From assembly GCA_022842885.1 (NCBI GenBank), contig JALHOR010000029.1:1-53379 (forward strand): a stretch of DNA of 53,379 nt, given 5' to 3'. Shown in pieces: positions 42,460 through 51,259 of the stretch (the stretch's first letter is position 1; every line of letters starts with the position of its first letter). Under the pieces are notes generated by a model. It ran no database searches, had not been told where the DNA came from, and saw nothing but the letters and a program-made list of their open reading frames with translations. The DNA is from Anaerolineae bacterium. Lineage in GTDB: Bacteria > Chloroflexota > Anaerolineae > Aggregatilineales > Phototrophicaceae. Made by a program: the position numbers and the translations under genes.

Positions 42460-45411
42460 ATGCCAGCGAGGGATGAACGCAACGAACCCAGCGTAAGCAG
42501 CATTTATCGGGTTGGGACTGAAGTCCTGTTTTCTATTTTTGGCGACAATACCTTTGAGACGGGCAGCAACACCCCGATTGTGTTGAACGACCCTGACTCC
42601 ATTTATTTGGTGCATAAAGGGATTGTGGATATTTTTGTTGTGCGGATGCTTTCCGAGCAAATTACCAGCCCCCGCACCCACTTGTTCCGCGTTAAAGAGG
42701 GACAAGCGATGCTGGGGTTAGATACAACGCGCTATGGCGACCGAATGGCGTTGATAGCTGTTGGTGTGAGTGGTACGGTTCTCAGTCAAATCCCACGTAT
42801 CGAATTTGAAGAAGCATTGCGTTCCCCCTTAACAGGCAAAGCCATCGGTAATCTGCTGGATGGCTGGATTCGCAATTTCTCGCGTAGTATGAACCAAGAA
42901 CTGACTCAACGCCAAGTACTACCTCTAGAAGCAGGCAAAGAAATCGCCCTAAAAGAAGGCGAAATTTCGCGCCCAAAACGCGATGTGTTATGGGTAAGTG
43001 TCCTAACCGGGATGGTGCAGTTTGTCAGTCGTGAAGAATTGCCCCTGATGACCGGTGGTGATTTTCTACCCGTGTGCGATAAAACGTGGATTCGCGCTCA
43101 TCGAGAAAGCAAACTGCGCGTATTAACCACGTCTGCCTTTATTACCGCTGGTTTTACCTGGGATAGCCTGCTGCAATTCCATGAAATTGTGCTGAACAGC
43201 ATCTTATGGAATATCGAAACTGCCGAAGATATAGAACGTGAACGCTTGCTCAGGCGCGGTACGCAAGATAAACAACGCATCAACCTCGCCCTAGAAGACC
43301 TGTCCCAAATTTTAGATGGGGAACATGAAGATACTTTTCGGCATGTGGATGTAGATGAAACTGCCTTAGTTCAGGCATGTCAGATTGTTGGGAATGCCAT
43401 TGGTGCTGCTGTCCGACCGAATACTGATAGGATTGATGGTAAAAAAGAAGAACAAACGCTGGAAACCATCATTCGGAATTCCGGCTTACGCATTCGTCAA
43501 GTGATGCTGCGCGATGATTGGTGGCGACAAGATAATGGTGCGCTGCTGGCATTTATGGCAGAAGATAAACGCCCGATTGCCCTGACGCCCACCTCACCTT
43601 CCCGTTATCTGATACACGATCCCACGTATCGTCGCCGGGAACGCTTAACTACTGCGAATGCCCAGAAGATTGCACCAGCAGCCTATCTCATCTACCGCAC
43701 TTTGCCGACACAAGCCCTATCGCGCAATATGTTAATGCGTTTTGGGTTTCGGGGGGCATACCGCGATTTAGTCACCATTGCCATCATGGGTATAGTGGGC
43801 GGTGTTCTGGCGCTGGCAGTGCCATTGGTCATGGGGCGCATCTTCGATACGATTGTGCCGGGGGCTGACCGCAGCCAACTTTTAGAATTTACTTTGTTGC
43901 TGGTGGCAGTAGCCGTGACCAGCGCCTTGTTTCAGGTTGTTCAGAATATTGCAGTGCTGCGAACCGAGATTCGCGTTGACTCGGCGTTGCAATCTGCCAT
44001 CTGGGATAGATTATTGAATTTACCTGCGCCCTTTTTCCGGGCATATACAGCCGGGGATTTAACCACGCGGGCGATGGGCATCAGCACCATTCGTCGCCGC
44101 ATTTCCGGGACAGTGATTCAATCGGTGTTGACCAGTGTTTTTTCGCTGTTCAGTTTTGTCTTGTTATTCTATTTTGATACCCGCCTTGCCATCGTAGCGA
44201 GCATTTTGGTTATCGCTGCCATTATGATTTCAATCGTGGCAGGATATTACAAAATGCAGCATGAGCGCCGCCTTGCGACCATTGAAGGGTATATCTCTGG
44301 GATGGTATTACAATTCATTGGCGGCGTTAGCAAATTTCGCGTTGCTGGGGTAGAAAATCGCGCTTTTGCTCAGTGGGCAAAAGCCTTTGCCGAACAGAAA
44401 AAAATCGCTTTCCAAGCCGAGACTGTTGAAAATTGGCTGAATGTCTTTAATACCATTTATCCGGTCTTGGCAACGATGGTGATATTTGCGCTGGTGGTAT
44501 CATCGCGCACCGTAACAACGGGTGAATTCTTGGCATTTAATGCTGCCTTTATGCAATTTTTGATGGCAAGTTTGGCACTCAGCAATGCCTTAATTTCGGG
44601 ATTAGAGATTGTGCCAGCCTATGAACGAATGCGCCCAATCCTGCAAAATCAACCGGAAGTAGATGAAACCAAATCTGACCCCGGTGCGCTCACTGGTGCG
44701 ATTGAAGTCAGCCGTTTGTCGTTTCGTTATAAAGATGATAGCCCACTGATTTTGGGCGATGTCTCGATTTTGATTAATCCCGGTGAATTTGTGGCGATTG
44801 TGGGACCTTCTGGTAGTGGCAAATCTACGCTATTCCGCTTGTTGTTGGGATTTGAAAAACCTGAATCCGGCGGCATTTTTTATGATGGTCAAGATTTGGC
44901 GAATCTGGATATTACGGCGGTGCGCCAGCAGCTTGGCGTTGTCTTGCAAAATGGGCAGTTGATGACCGGCGATATTTTTTCCAACATTGTGGGGGTTGCC
45001 CCCTTAACATTGGATGATGCTTGGCACGCAGCGGAGATGGCAGGTTTAAAAGCGGATATTGAGCAAATGCCTATGGGAATGCACACCATCATCAGTGAAG
45101 GCGGCAGCACTTTTTCAGGTGGTCAGCGGCAACGCTTGCTCATTGCCCGCGCTATCGCTCGCAAACCACGCATCTTATTTTTTGATGAAGCCACCAGCGC
45201 CCTTGATAATCAAACGCAGGCACAAGTCAGCGCCAGTTTAGAAAGTTTGGATGCGACCCGCGTCGTGATTGCTCATCGCCTAAGTACGATTGTGAACGCT
45301 GATAATATTCTGGTGTTGGATAAAGGGCAAGTTGTCCAACAAGGCAAGTATGCTGACCTCATTCGCCAACAAGGCGTTTTTCGTGATTTGGCAATGCGCC
45401 AACTGATTTAG
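42460..45411 (+). CDS. NHLM-type ABC transporter ATP-binding/permease (ABC2)
   Basis: This 983-residue protein has a long N-terminal region of about 400 residues (cyclic-nucleotide-binding-like start, FSIFGDNTFETGSNTPIVL, then a helical part). A six-helix exporter membrane domain (about 425-700) and an ATPase follow, with Walker A GPSGSGKST, signature FSGGQRQR, Walker B ILFFDEATSALD and H-loop IAHRLST. There is no C39 domain. This is the architecture of NHLM_micro_ABC2, which occurs with ABC1 and the fusion protein in NHLM peptide export systems. The role of the N-terminal region is not known. GGAG precedes the ATG. Confidence 0.92.
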   Translation: MPARDERNEPSVSSIYRVGTEVLFSIFGDNTFETGSNTPIVLNDPDSIYLVHKGIVDIFVVRMLSEQITSPRTHLFRVKEGQAMLGLDTTRYGDRMALIAVGVSGTVLSQIPRIEFEEALRSPLTGKAIGNLLDGWIRNFSRSMNQELTQRQVLPLEAGKEIALKEGEISRPKRDVLWVSVLTGMVQFVSREELPLMTGGDFLPVCDKTWIRAHRESKLRVLTTSAFITAGFTWDSLLQFHEIVLNSILWNIETAEDIERERLLRRGTQDKQRINLALEDLSQILDGEHEDTFRHVDVDETALVQACQIVGNAIGAAVRPNTDRIDGKKEEQTLETIIRNSGLRIRQVMLRDDWWRQDNGALLAFMAEDKRPIALTPTSPSRYLIHDPTYRRRERLTTANAQKIAPAAYLIYRTLPTQALSRNMLMRFGFRGAYRDLVTIAIMGIVGGVLALAVPLVMGRIFDTIVPGADRSQLLEFTLLLVAVAVTSALFQVVQNIAVLRTEIRVDSALQSAIWDRLLNLPAPFFRAYTAGDLTTRAMGISTIRRRISGTVIQSVLTSVFSLFSFVLLFYFDTRLAIVASILVIAAIMISIVAGYYKMQHERRLATIEGYISGMVLQFIGGVSKFRVAGVENRAFAQWAKAFAEQKKIAFQAETVENWLNVFNTIYPVLATMVIFALVVSSRTVTTGEFLAFNAAFMQFLMASLALSNALISGLEIVPAYERMRPILQNQPEVDETKSDPGALTGAIEVSRLSFRYKDDSPLILGDVSILINPGEFVAIVGPSGSGKSTLFRLLLGFEKPESGGIFYDGQDLANLDITAVRQQLGVVLQNGQLMTGDIFSNIVGVAPLTLDDAWHAAEMAGLKADIEQMPMGMHTIISEGGSTFSGGQRQRLLIARAIARKPRILFFDEATSALDNQTQAQVSASLESLDATRVVIAHRLSTIVNADNILVLDKGQVVQQGKYADLIRQQGVFRDLAMRQLI

Positions 45412-45420
45412 GATAAATAG

Positions 45421-46677
45421 ATGATGCCACTTCGTCCCGCACTATGCTTGATGTGTTTTGGTTTTCTGCTCTTAACGGCTTGTGCTGCACCTAGCCCCAA
45501 AGACCAGCGTGAGGCACTGGCACGCCAAGCAACGGCAACTACGCCTATAAAAATCGGGTTTGTGTGGCCCTTCTCGGCAGAATATGATTTGTTGCCAGAA
45601 GGGGTCGAAATGGCAATACAGGAAATTAATGCCGAAACAGTGGTTTGCGATACCGATGCTGCTTCGCCAGAAGCCACCGCAGAGACCACACCCGAAGTTG
45701 CCAATCGTAACTGCCGTATTCAGCCCGGCGGGTTATTGGGCGGCAGAAAAATTGAATTGGTCATGCGCGATGATTTAGACTCTGTGCGCGAGGCGCGGCT
45801 GATTGCCCAAGAATTTGCCGAAGATGTGACCGTAACCGCCGTCATTGGACATGCCTTTTCCAGCATTTCTATTGCGGCTGCGCCCTTATACGAATTTAAT
45901 GGTCTCATCATGCTCTCGCCTAGCGCGACCAGCCCTGATTTAACACGCCAAGAATTTCATTATATTTTTCGCAATATCCCCAGTGATCAAGATGTCGGGC
46001 GGCAACTAGCGATTTATGCCCAAGAACAGGGCTATGAACGCATGCTGATTCTGTATGAAAGCGGCTCGTATGGTCTGCAACTCTCTAATGTATTTGAAAA
46101 TGAAGCTGGCGAAGCAAGCATCTTGATTTTAGACCGCCGTCCCTACGAAGTTGCCCGCAACTTCGCGGTAATTATTGACCAATGGGCAGACCTCGATTTT
46201 GATGCTATTTTTATCGCCGGGTCAAATCCAACAGCAGCAGAATTCGTGCGCGATGCCCGCGCCCAAGGCATTATGCAACCCATCATTGGCAGCGATGCCA
46301 TGGATACGAGCGCCTTATGGGAAGTGGCAGGCGAAGCGTCTACAGGCACCGTCATAGCCTCTTTTTATCATCCCGATAATCCCGACTCTGAATTGCAAGA
46401 TTTTGTGATTCGGTTCGTGCAGCAGTATAACACCCCGCCCGATACTTGGGCGGCGCAGGGTTATGATGCGGTTTGGTTGTTGGCGGATGCTATCACTCGT
46501 GCGGGGTCAACCGTGCCATCAGAAATAGCAGCGGCATTGCACGCTACCCGCGATTGGCAAGGCGTTACGGGAATTCATACCTTTAGTGATAATGGCGATG
46601 TCATTGGTAAGCCGTTGGTCTTAAAGATTCAACAGCCCACCGGACTACAATTCTTGAAATTGGCAACCTCAGAATAG
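45421..46677 (+). CDS. Leu/Ile/Val-type ABC substrate-binding lipoprotein
   Basis: This 418-residue protein starts with a lipoprotein signal (LCLMCFGFLLLTACAAP, lipobox LTAC, Cys about 20). A type I periplasmic-binding fold (Peripla_BP_6) follows: IKIGFVWPFSAEYDLLPEGVEMAIQEIN, GGRKIELVMRDD, VTAVIGHAFSSISIAAAPLYE, DAIFIAGSNPTAAEFVRDARAQG, AAQGYDAVWLLADAI. An insertion of about 30 acidic residues (TVVCDTDAASPEAT) with two Cys sits after the first helix. It begins 9 bases after ABC2, so it is part of the export operon, yet no amino-acid permease gene accompanies it. It may be a peptide or amino-acid sensor rather than an uptake subunit. Confidence 0.88.
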   Translation: MMPLRPALCLMCFGFLLLTACAAPSPKDQREALARQATATTPIKIGFVWPFSAEYDLLPEGVEMAIQEINAETVVCDTDAASPEATAETTPEVANRNCRIQPGGLLGGRKIELVMRDDLDSVREARLIAQEFAEDVTVTAVIGHAFSSISIAAAPLYEFNGLIMLSPSATSPDLTRQEFHYIFRNIPSDQDVGRQLAIYAQEQGYERMLILYESGSYGLQLSNVFENEAGEASILILDRRPYEVARNFAVIIDQWADLDFDAIFIAGSNPTAAEFVRDARAQGIMQPIIGSDAMDTSALWEVAGEASTGTVIASFYHPDNPDSELQDFVIRFVQQYNTPPDTWAAQGYDAVWLLADAITRAGSTVPSEIAAALHATRDWQGVTGIHTFSDNGDVIGKPLVLKIQQPTGLQFLKLATSE

Positions 46678-46690
46678 GGATAACACAGAC

Positions 46691-48097
46691 TTGACCGACA
46701 CACACTATTCTTTTGAGACGCATCTTAGCCCGTTCACTTGGCGCTATGGCTCAGATGAGATGCGTCATTTGTGGTCTGTGGTGCATCAGCGGCGCTTGTG
46801 GCGGCGTTTGTGGGTGGCATTGGCAGCAGCCCAGCAGCGCGCTGGGTTAGTGACAGCCGAGCAAGTGGCAGATTTACGCGCTCATGAATCGCAAATAGAT
46901 ATTCAACGCGCCCTCACGCTTGAATCCGAACTGCACCATGACCTGATGGCAGAAGTCCACACTTTTGCCGAACAATGCCCGATTGGTGGCGGCATCATCC
47001 ACTTGGGCGCTACTAGCATGGATATAGAAGATAATGCTGAGGCACTGCGGCTGCGCGATGCCGTGCGTCTCATCCGGCAACGCTTGCAGGCGGTGTTATC
47101 GCTTTTGGTAGATCATATTGAGCGTGAAGCCGCCCATGTGTGCATGGCATTTACGCATTTACAACCTGCCGAACCTACCACAGTCGGGTATCGGTTGGCA
47201 TTTATCGCGCAGGATTTATTAGAAGATTTTCAGGCATTGCAGCGGATTGAAGCGAATATTCGTGGCAAAGGGTTTAAAGGCGCGGTTGGCACATCGGCAT
47301 CCTATACCGAACTGCTGTATGGCACAACTATGCCGCCGCGCCAAATGGAAGACCATATTATGCAGGCAATTGGCTTGCCCGCTTTTGAAGTCACCCATCA
47401 AACATACCCGCGTCGCCAAGATTTTGATATTTTGTCGGCGCTTGCCAGTGTGGGCATGACCGCTTATAAATTTGCGTTTGATTTGCGCTTGCTGCAATCA
47501 CCCCCCATCGGTGAATGGGCAGAACCTTTCGGAAAACGACAAATTGGTTCTTCGGCAATGCCCTTCAAGCGTAACCCCATTCATGCCGAAAATATTGATA
47601 GTCTCGCTCGTTATCTGGCAACTTTGCCGCGAGTCGCATGGGACAATGCCGCGCACAGTTTGTTGGAACGCACCTTGGACGATTCGGGCAATCGGCGCGT
47701 GATTCTGCCAGATGCCTTTTTAGCGACAGATGAAATTCTGCTCCGCATGAAAAAACTGCTCACTGGATTGCACATAGATGACCATGCCATCCAGCGCAAT
47801 TTAGCGATTTATGGCGTCTTTGCAGCGACAGAACGCCTCTTGATGACCGCAGCCCGGCGTGGTGGCAATCGTCAGGAATTGCATGAAGTCATACGTCAGC
47901 ACAGCCTAAGCGCATGGGCAGCATTGCGTGAAGGGCAACCAAACCCGTTGATACCATTATTATCGCAAGATGCAATCATCACCCAATTTGTACCAGCATC
48001 AGAAGTGCTATCGCTACTCAATGCCGAACAGTATGTTGGCGATGCCCCAGACCGCGCCATGCAATTAGCGCAGCAAATCCGGGCAGCAATCTCTTAA
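46691..48097 (+). CDS. purB: Adenylosuccinate lyase
   Basis: PurB cleaves adenylosuccinate to AMP and SAICAR to AICAR in purine synthesis, releasing fumarate. It belongs to the fumarase/aspartase superfamily. HLGATSMDIEDNAEALRLRD is the first active-site region, and the signature SSAMPFKRNPIHAENIDSLAR (about 287-307, catalytic Ser in the flexible loop) is diagnostic for this lyase. The length is 468 residues. The start is TTG 46691 with TAGGGA upstream; no in-frame ATG lies near. It begins 13 bases after the binding-protein stop and may be read through from the export operon. Confidence 0.93.
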   Translation: MTDTHYSFETHLSPFTWRYGSDEMRHLWSVVHQRRLWRRLWVALAAAQQRAGLVTAEQVADLRAHESQIDIQRALTLESELHHDLMAEVHTFAEQCPIGGGIIHLGATSMDIEDNAEALRLRDAVRLIRQRLQAVLSLLVDHIEREAAHVCMAFTHLQPAEPTTVGYRLAFIAQDLLEDFQALQRIEANIRGKGFKGAVGTSASYTELLYGTTMPPRQMEDHIMQAIGLPAFEVTHQTYPRRQDFDILSALASVGMTAYKFAFDLRLLQSPPIGEWAEPFGKRQIGSSAMPFKRNPIHAENIDSLARYLATLPRVAWDNAAHSLLERTLDDSGNRRVILPDAFLATDEILLRMKKLLTGLHIDDHAIQRNLAIYGVFAATERLLMTAARRGGNRQELHEVIRQHSLSAWAALREGQPNPLIPLLSQDAIITQFVPASEVLSLLNAEQYVGDAPDRAMQLAQQIRAAIS

Positions 48098-48130
48098 ATT
48101 TTGATTCATGCTCAAAACAAGATAATTTTC

Positions 48131-48160
48131 TGTAGTGTCGAGGCATGCCTCGACACTACA
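48131..48160. repeat. 30-bp perfect palindrome between convergent genes
   Basis: The half-site TGTAGTGTCGAGGCA (48131-48145) is followed at once by its reverse complement to 48160. It shares the outer GTAG...CTAC with the palindrome at 30988-31015 but has a different interior. It occupies the 118-base gap between purB and the convergent EcsC-like gene, which has nothing else recognisable. Confidence 0.72.
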
Positions 48161-48215
48161 ACAACATATTTTCACTTTCTGCTGTGAATTTACGTGTATA
48201 GTTCAATCCAATGAT

Positions 48216-48827
48216 TTAACTTGCCACCTGCCGCTGTTGCTTGGCAGCATACCAACGCAGCGCCAAACGTCCGGTAGATTGCGCTAAGGCATAATTGACA
48301 CCAAAACTCACCAATGCACCCAAGAATGGCACAAATTTGGAAAAAGATTTGCCTATCACGCGCAGTACAACCCCCATAATAAATTTGATGGACATTTTAG
48401 ACACTTCGCCGCTGCCCGTCATAACCATCCACGTTGCCACTTGGGTATCGCGGTCATTGGGATAGCCATATAAATGCGCGATAAAATTGACCATCGCTGC
48501 TTGAAATTGCGTGGAAAGCACTAAGTCTATGGGTAGCGCAATCGGCAATGTAAAAAAGCCGCCTAACCCGGTGATAAACCCTACCACACCACATTTAAAT
48601 GCCTGTTGATTAATCACCTTTTGGATGAGGTCTTGCCGATTCGCCTGCGGATTTTTGCTAATCGCTGTTTGATACTCGGTCATCATCTTTTGGGTATCTG
48701 GCGCGGTTAAGCCATCCAGCCATTTGCGCCCAAACCAGAAAATGACCACCCCAATGATTGCCAAGGATACCATCGGCAAAACGCAGCCCACCACACATAT
48801 CAAAGTTATCAGTTGTCCGGTATCCAT
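48216..48827 (-). CDS. EcsC-like membrane protein
   Basis: This 203-residue protein has an N-terminal membrane helix (LITLICVVGCVLPMVSLAIIGVVIFWF). An EcsC-type core follows: GVVGFITGLGGFFTLPIALPIDLVLSTQFQAAMVNFIAHLYGY, then a Gly-rich FVPFLGALVSFGVNYAL segment. G-x-x-G-G-F-x-x-L-P followed by D and an N-F-I-A-x-x-Y-G motif is typical of the EcsC family, whose biochemical role is unresolved. GGAG lies 7 bases before the ATG. It is divergent from pepA and convergent with purB. Confidence 0.72.
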   Translation of the reverse strand: MDTGQLITLICVVGCVLPMVSLAIIGVVIFWFGRKWLDGLTAPDTQKMMTEYQTAISKNPQANRQDLIQKVINQQAFKCGVVGFITGLGGFFTLPIALPIDLVLSTQFQAAMVNFIAHLYGYPNDRDTQVATWMVMTGSGEVSKMSIKFIMGVVLRVIGKSFSKFVPFLGALVSFGVNYALAQSTGRLALRWYAAKQQRQVAS

Positions 48828-48906
48828 AGGGATTCTCCACTGCGATAGTATTGGATGAGCAACTTGTCTCCCGCATAATATATCATCTCAGCCCATAGGT
48901 CGCCAT

Positions 48907-48935
48907 TTGGTGTTTTCTGTCGTTTATGGCATAAT
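48907..48935 (+). promoter_or_regulatory. Promoter of pepA
   Basis: TTGGTG (48907-48912) and CATAAT (48930-48935) are 17 bp apart, 41 bases upstream of the pepA ATG. Confidence 0.55.
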
Positions 48936-48976
48936 CGTCAGCATCATTTAAAAAATTTTAACAACGGGAGATGTGG

Positions 48977-50485
48977 ATGAATATTACTCTCAATAATGCC
49001 CCAATTCTTGATTCAGCCGCCGATACGCTGCTGGTGTTTGTCGGGCGTGGCAGCTTAGATAATCCAACTCCGAATCTGGTTATCGATGGCATCAATACTG
49101 CGATGAATGGCGCGATTGCCGAATTGGTGTCGGGCGGCGATTTTACGGCGAATCTCAGCGATGTGAGCGTTTTATATCCGCGTGGCACTGGCGTTGCTGC
49201 CCGCCGCGTGGTCGTGGTGGGTTTAGGCGATGCTGCCGATTTAACCCCCGATGCAATCCGGCGGGCAACCGCAACCGCTTTGCAAAGAGCTAGAACGCTC
49301 AAATCGCAGCAGGTGGCAGCAGCAATACCTCCCGAACTTGATACTGCCACAACCCTACAAGCCATGACCGAAGGCGCACTCTTGGGCTTGTATCAATATC
49401 ATGGGCAAAAAAGCAGTGAACCACCCGTTGCTCGCCCTGAATCCCTAGCCATTCATCTATCAGCCGATGCCATGGATGCCGCCCAGAACGGGCTTACTGC
49501 TGGACGAGCCTTTGCCGCAGGTGGGATAACCGCCCGAACCTTGGTCAATTTGCCACCCAATTATTGCACTCCGGCGTATATGGCAGAACAGGCTGACAAT
49601 ATCGCCAAGGCGCATGGCTTAAAATGTACTGTTTTGGAACGCCACCAAATGGAAGCTCTTAAAATGGGCGCATTATTGGCAGTCGCCCAAGGCAGCGCGA
49701 CTCCGCCGCGCTTTATCATTCTGGAACACAATGCTGATAAAAAAGACCTGGCAGCAGTGGTTTTGGTTGGCAAAGGCGTTACGTTTGATACGGGTGGTTA
49801 CAGCCTCAAAACAGCAGATGGCATGGTCGGCATGAAAGCCGATATGGGTGGCGGTGCGGCGGTGATTGGGGCAATGCAAACGGTCGCCATGTTGAATATT
49901 CCGCTGCGTGTGATTGGGCTTGTTCCCGCCGCCGATAATATGGTCAGCGGCAATGCCTATCGCCCACAGGATGTTGTGACTGCCAGCAACGGCAAAACTA
50001 TCGAAATTATCAGCACCGATGCTGAAGGGCGCTTATTGTTAGCAGATGCACTGGTTTATGCCAAACGCTACGACCCCGCCGCTGTTGTAGATATTGCGAC
50101 CCTCACGGGTGCTATGGTAGTGGCATTAGGCAGTGCTGCCTCCGGCGTGTATGCCACCGACGATACTGTGATGCAGCATTTATTTGATGCGGGTGAATTT
50201 ACGCAAGAGCGTGTTTGGCGTATGCCGCTGTACACCGATTATAACAAGCCCATCGAATCCGACACCGCCGATATGAAAAACAGTGCTGGCGCGAATGTGC
50301 GCGGTGGTGGTGCGGGAATTGCTGCCGCATTTCTCAAAAATTTTGTAGAGTATCCCGCATGGGCGCATGTGGATATGGCGGGCAAAATGACCTCCGATGG
50401 CGATAATACCTATGTGCCGAAAGGCGCAACCGGATATGGGGCGCGGTTATTAGCAGAATTTGTGCGCCGTTGGGCAGAAAAATAA
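48977..50485 (+). CDS. pepA: Leucyl aminopeptidase (M17 family)
   Basis: This two-zinc M17 cytosolic exopeptidase removes N-terminal residues from peptides and can act as a DNA-binding protein in some bacteria. The N-terminal macro-like domain (about 1-165) is followed by the catalytic domain with LVNLPPNYCTPAYMAEQA, LVGKGVTFDTGGYSLK (metal-binding Lys and Asp), MKADMGGGAAVIGA, the signature STDAEGRLLLADALVYA (Asp and Glu metal ligands, catalytic Arg) and DIATLTGAMVVALG. It is 502 residues. ATG 48977 is chosen because GGGAG lies 6 bases before it. ATG 48971 directly abuts that ribosome site. Confidence 0.94.
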   Translation: MNITLNNAPILDSAADTLLVFVGRGSLDNPTPNLVIDGINTAMNGAIAELVSGGDFTANLSDVSVLYPRGTGVAARRVVVVGLGDAADLTPDAIRRATATALQRARTLKSQQVAAAIPPELDTATTLQAMTEGALLGLYQYHGQKSSEPPVARPESLAIHLSADAMDAAQNGLTAGRAFAAGGITARTLVNLPPNYCTPAYMAEQADNIAKAHGLKCTVLERHQMEALKMGALLAVAQGSATPPRFIILEHNADKKDLAAVVLVGKGVTFDTGGYSLKTADGMVGMKADMGGGAAVIGAMQTVAMLNIPLRVIGLVPAADNMVSGNAYRPQDVVTASNGKTIEIISTDAEGRLLLADALVYAKRYDPAAVVDIATLTGAMVVALGSAASGVYATDDTVMQHLFDAGEFTQERVWRMPLYTDYNKPIESDTADMKNSAGANVRGGGAGIAAAFLKNFVEYPAWAHVDMAGKMTSDGDNTYVPKGATGYGARLLAEFVRRWAEK

Positions 50486-50492
50486 ACACCGT

Positions 50493-50513
50493 TGCCGGGC
50501 GAAAAACCCGGCA
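50493..50513. terminator. Hairpin between convergent pepA and pgl
   Basis: TGCCGGG (50493-50499), a 7-nt loop and CCCGGCA (50507-50513) form a 7-bp GC-rich stem, with CTTATTT on the plus side. It sits 8 bases after the pepA stop and 10 bases before the pgl stop and may serve both genes. Confidence 0.6.
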
Positions 50514-50522
50514 CTTATTTCT

Positions 50523-51257
50523 CTATTCCGATAGTGTTAGCAATGCACCCGCCATCCGGTCTATCACCCACACCGTTTCGGTGTTGGCAGGGGCAATAAT
50601 CTGGGAGGGAACAACATCTGGCTGAAACTCCCCTTCCAAAACCTGCTTGAGTATCTCCGCTTTGCTCGCCCCCGCGCTCAAAAACATCACATTGGCAGAG
50701 CGATTTAAGGCGACAGGGGTCAGCGTCAGACGCCATACCTGCAATTTTTCGACATAGTGCGCCACGACCCATTTTTCTTGCTCATGAATTGCCGCCGTCC
50801 CCGGAAACAAAGATGCCGTATGCCCATCATCGCCCATACCCAACAAGGTTAAATCGAATAACTCGTGTTCATCAGTGAAGAAAGTTCGCAAATGCTGTTC
50901 ATATTCACTTGCTGCTTGGGATGGCTCTGATTCGCCCCGCAACCGATGAATGTTCTCGGCTGGAATTGCGACTTGACTCAATAATGCTTCATGCGCCATA
51001 CGATAATTGCTGTCGGCATGGTTAGGTGGCACACAGCGTTCATCACCCCAGAAAATATGCACTTTCGCCCACTCAATTTGTGTGGCATATGGGGCTTGTG
51101 CCAAGCGTTCATATAAGGGGCGCGGCGTTGACCCACCCGACAAAACCAAGCAAAAATGTGGGTTAAACTGCAACGTCGCGTGAATCATATTGGCAATGCG
51201 ATAAGCAGCAAATTCAATCAGGCTGTTTAAATCCGGCTGAACGATGATTTTTGCCAT
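50523..51257 (-). CDS. pgl: 6-phosphogluconolactonase
   Basis: Pgl hydrolyses 6-phosphogluconolactone in the oxidative pentose phosphate pathway. It is a 244-residue DevB/SOL-type enzyme of the glucosamine-6-phosphate isomerase fold: FCLVLSGGSTPRPLYERLA (phosphate loop), VHIFWGDERCVPPNHADSNYRMAHEALL and LFDLTLLGMGDDGHTASLFPGT (catalytic region). The length is normal. It starts 2 bases after the zwf stop and is the last gene of gnd-zwf-pgl. Confidence 0.94.
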   Translation of the reverse strand: MAKIIVQPDLNSLIEFAAYRIANMIHATLQFNPHFCLVLSGGSTPRPLYERLAQAPYATQIEWAKVHIFWGDERCVPPNHADSNYRMAHEALLSQVAIPAENIHRLRGESEPSQAASEYEQHLRTFFTDEHELFDLTLLGMGDDGHTASLFPGTAAIHEQEKWVVAHYVEKLQVWRLTLTPVALNRSANVMFLSAGASKAEILKQVLEGEFQPDVVPSQIIAPANTETVWVIDRMAGALLTLSE

Positions 51258-51259
51258 GC

